Assembly (NCBI GenBank): GCA_020637295.1
Contig: JACJWF010000002.1
Span: forward strand, 372,001 to 436,000
Direction of reading: 5' to 3'
Source: Acidimicrobiaceae bacterium
GTDB taxonomy: Bacteria; Actinomycetota; Acidimicrobiia; Acidimicrobiales; Ilumatobacteraceae
DNA: 64,000 nucleotides
The position numbers and the translations under genes are program-made. Numbering within the stretch: position 1 is the first letter of the stretch; every line of letters begins with the position of its first letter. The notes under the pieces are model-generated. The model was not told the origin of the DNA. It did not search any database and saw only the letters and a list, made by a program, of their open reading frames with translations. Positions 61,811-64,000 of the stretch are shown here, piece by piece.

Positions 61811-63146
61811 CGGTCACATGCCGGTACCGGCGCAACGCTTCCTCGCGCTCTGCCGCATGGTCGACCATCGGCGGCGGGTAGCCGTCTGGCCGCAGCAGGC
61901 CGGGAGCGTGCGCAGCCCGGCCACCGACGCCACTCAGTTCGGGGATCCAGTGACGCACGTACTCGCCGTCGGGGTCGAAACGCTCGCCTTGGGAGGTGGG
62001 GTTGAACACCCGGAAGTACGGGGCAGCGTCGGTGCCCGTCCCGGCGGCCCACTGCCAGCCGTGGTTGTTGGAGGCCAGGTCCCCGTCCATCAGATGGGCC
62101 ATGAAGTGGCGGGCGCCCCACTGCCACGGAAGGTGGAGATCCTTCACCAGGAAGCTGGCCACTACCATCCGCACCCGGTTGTGCATCCAGCCCGTCGCGA
62201 GGAGTTGACGCATGCCGGCGTCCACGAACGGGAACCCTGTGGTGCCGGTGGCCCAGCGGGCGAACCTGCGGCGGGCGTCGGCGTCGGTGTCCAGAGGCAT
62301 CGCGTCCATCCTCTGGTTCAGGTTTCGCCATGCCGTCTCAGGACGGTGGAACAGCACGTCGGCGTAGAACTCCCGCCACGCCAGTTCGTTGGCGAACGCC
62401 TCGTGCCCCTCCTGGACGGTGAGGTCGGCGAGGAGTTGCCGGGGATGCACGGTGCCCCACCGCAGCGCGGCAGACAACCGGCTGGTGCCGTCCACCGCCG
62501 GCTGGTCGCGCCGGTCGTGGTAGTGCGCGGCGCCCTTCTCGAGGAAGGTGTCCCAGCGGGTGAGTGCCGCGCCCTCCCCCACCGGGCCGATCGACACGTT
62601 GGTCTCCACGGGCGCCGGCGGGCCGTCGCAGTCCACGTCGGGTGCCCCCAGCCACTCCACTTCGGGCGGCGGCGTGGGGTACTCCCAGCCCACCGAGCGC
62701 CAGCCACGGGAGAACGGGGTGAAGACGGCGTAGGGCGTGCCGTCAGCCTTGCGCACCTCGCCGGGCTGCACGGCATACTGCGAGCCGACCCCGACCAGCC
62801 GGCCACCGTCGCTGCCCAGCGCGGCGGCCACCGCTGCGTCTCGCCGCCGCCCATACGGGCCGTAGTCCCGCGAGACGAACACCTGCCCCGCACCCACCTC
62901 GGCCGCCAATGCCGGCACGACCACCGCAGGGTCGCCGTGGCGGTAGACGAGCGTGCCGTCGAGCGAGTCGTCCAGCGCCCGCAGCGCTGCGGCCATGTAC
63001 GCCCGGCGGGGGACGCCGGTTCCGCTGAACGCCGGATCGATGACGAAGAGCGGCACCACCCGCCCACCGGCAGCAGCGGCCGTGAGTGCCGGCAGATCGG
63101 TCAGGCGGAGATCCCGCCGGAACCACATGATCGAGACGGTGGCCAT
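61797..63146 (-). CDS. phr: Deoxyribodipyrimidine photolyase
   Basis: A 449-residue class I cryptochrome/photolyase. MATVSIMWFRRDLRLTDLPAL (in part) begins the antenna-binding N-domain; the FAD domain shows WREFYADVLFHRPE, the GFPFVDAGMRQLLATGWMHNRVRM stretch (in part), ASFLVKDL and NNHGWQWAAGTGTDAAPYFR. Repairs UV-induced pyrimidine dimers using blue light. It diverges from the phosphatase with a 31-base gap. Upstream frame extension lacks conserved sequence. Confidence 0.94.
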   Translation of the reverse strand: MATVSIMWFRRDLRLTDLPALTAAAAGGRVVPLFVIDPAFSGTGVPRRAYMAAALRALDDSLDGTLVYRHGDPAVVVPALAAEVGAGQVFVSRDYGPYGRRRDAAVAAALGSDGGRLVGVGSQYAVQPGEVRKADGTPYAVFTPFSRGWRSVGWEYPTPPPEVEWLGAPDVDCDGPPAPVETNVSIGPVGEGAALTRWDTFLEKGAAHYHDRRDQPAVDGTSRLSAALRWGTVHPRQLLADLTVQEGHEAFANELAWREFYADVLFHRPETAWRNLNQRMDAMPLDTDADARRRFARWATGTTGFPFVDAGMRQLLATGWMHNRVRMVVASFLVKDLHLPWQWGARHFMAHLMDGDLASNNHGWQWAAGTGTDAAPYFRVFNPTSQGERFDPDGEYVRHWIPELSGVGGRAAHAPGLLRPDGYPPPMVDHAAEREEALRRYRHVTAGSR

Positions 63147-63177
63147 GGCCCGAGAGTGTCGCTTACCCTGTCGGTTC

Positions 63178-63804
63178 GTGCCACATCCTGTTCCCGACAG
63201 CACTGCGCCCGCGCTCATCCTGCTGGTGCGGCACGGGGCGACGGCGTGGTCCGTCTCCGGCCGGCACACTGGGCGCACCGACATGGCGCTGCTGCCGGAG
63301 GGCGAGGCACAGGCGGCGGCCGCACGCCAGGTGATCCTCCACCGGTTGGCAGGGGCCGAGCCGCTGATCTACACCAGCCCCCTGCAGCGGGCCCGGCGGA
63401 CGGCCGAACTGGCGCTGCCGGGTTGCCACGCCGAGCAGGACCACGACCTGGCGGAATACGACTACGGCGACTACGAGGGCCTGACCACGTCGGAGATCCT
63501 CGCCCGCGACCCGGAGTGGGACCTGTTCCACACCGGTTGTCCCGGCGGCGAGACACCGCACCAGGTGGTGGCTCGCTGCGACCGGTTCGTCAGCCGCCTG
63601 CACCGCGAGGCGACGGGGCGGGCCGTGGTGGCCTTCACGCACGGACACCTCAGCCGGGTTCTGACGGCCCGCCTGATCGAACTGCCGGCGTCAACCGCCG
63701 CCGGGTTGTGGAACGACACCGCCAGCGTGGGTGTGGTGAACCTCCACCGCGGCCGTTTGGTGCTGGTGGGCTGGAACGTCACCGCGCCGATAGCGCAGGC
63801 GTAA
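63178..63804 (+). CDS. Histidine phosphatase (phosphoglycerate-mutase-like)
   Basis: A 208-residue enzyme. LLVRHGATAW with R18-H19-G20 is the catalytic motif; SPLQRARRTAEL, YGDYEGLTTSEI and AFTHGHLSR (second His) match the GpmB/CobC type. Substrate not determined; acid-phosphatase or maltose/phosphoserine-type activity is possible. GTG start chosen directly after the divergent photolyase start. Confidence 0.88.
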   Translation: MPHPVPDSTAPALILLVRHGATAWSVSGRHTGRTDMALLPEGEAQAAAARQVILHRLAGAEPLIYTSPLQRARRTAELALPGCHAEQDHDLAEYDYGDYEGLTTSEILARDPEWDLFHTGCPGGETPHQVVARCDRFVSRLHREATGRAVVAFTHGHLSRVLTARLIELPASTAAGLWNDTASVGVVNLHRGRLVLVGWNVTAPIAQA

Positions 63805-64000
63805 CCGCCAGCCGATGCTGCACACGACGAGCGTGGCGACGCTGCCGTAGGCCAGGCTCCACTCGGCGCCCACATGGTCGGCGATCAGCCCGGTGATCGG
63901 CGCCCCGATCGGCGTGCTGCCGAGGAACGCGACCGCGCCCAGCGCCAGCAGCCGGCCACGCATGTCCGGCGGGCAGTCCTGCTGGACGATGGCGTTCTGC
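63691..64000 (-). CDS. MFS transporter, C-terminal fragment
   Basis: The gene enters from the right edge; only its last 103 codons are visible. QQDCPPDMRGRLLALGAVAFLGSTPIGAPITGLIADH (in part) is the cytoplasmic loop and helix of MFS_3/enterobactin-exporter-like proteins. The stop is at 63691, giving a 114-base antiparallel overlap with the phosphatase gene; the last 30 residues are not typical of the family, which suggests a lost original stop. Confidence 0.78.
   Translation of the reverse strand, partial: QNAIVQQDCPPDMRGRLLALGAVAFLGSTPIGAPITGLIADHVGAEWSLAYGSVATLVVCSIGWRLRLRYRRGDVPAHQHQTAAVEVHHTHAGGVVPQPGGG

Overview
The window is GC-rich actinobacterial DNA. Three things suggest Actinomycetota, probably a deep lineage such as Acidimicrobiia: the order queA-tgt-yajC-secD-secF-apt-relA-hisS-aspS-rarA, a BldD-type regulator, and an hrcA-dnaJ-rsmE operon behind a CIRCE operator. 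No 16S gene is present, so the class is inference. Most of the 64 kb is tightly packed chromosomal housekeeping DNA, with many ATGA/GTGA stop-start overlaps. No IS element, transposase or CRISPR array was found.

Layout. 1-2.7 kb: trehalose-6-phosphate synthase, a GT4 glycosyltransferase and a HAD hydrolase cut by the window edge. 2.8-5.6 kb: a tRNA T-loop modification cluster (TrmI, TtuA-like thiolase, TtuB-like sulfur carrier) behind three small membrane proteins. 5.8-13.4 kb: the most accessory-looking part, one secreted 2,407-residue RHS protein with a Hint autoprotease and C-terminal toxin, followed by a small likely immunity gene; a G11 tract lies inside its putative promoter. 13.4-19.7 kb: LON-domain protein, PBP4, acyl-CoA synthetase, thioesterase, hydrolase, TetR. 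19.7-26.5 kb: nagA, transketolase, transaldolase, LOG and MOSC proteins. 26.5-33 kb: glycolate-oxidase-like glcD, glcE and glcF genes, with glcF separated from glcDE by a Nei glycosylase, an excisionase-like gene and a Doc toxin-antitoxin pair flanked by identical palindromes. 33-49.3 kb: rarA, Nudix, aspS, hisS, relA, apt, secF, secD, yajC, tgt, queA. 49.3-57.2 kb: flavoprotein, monomeric isocitrate dehydrogenase, acyl-CoA dehydrogenase, metallo-beta-lactamase protein, transporter, aldo/keto reductase, tRNA-Val. 57.2-64 kb: hemW, bldD, rsmE, dnaJ, hrcA, photolyase, phosphatase and an MFS fragment.

Most attention is due to the RHS toxin locus with its homopolymer promoter, the ttu/trmI cluster, the palindrome-bounded toxin-antitoxin island, matching Thr/Asp-rich insertions in both SecD and SecF, the BldD homologue with an intact c-di-GMP motif and an upstream operator, and several unrelated palindromic repeat families in the larger gaps. 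All functions are read from motifs and context; no database search was run.
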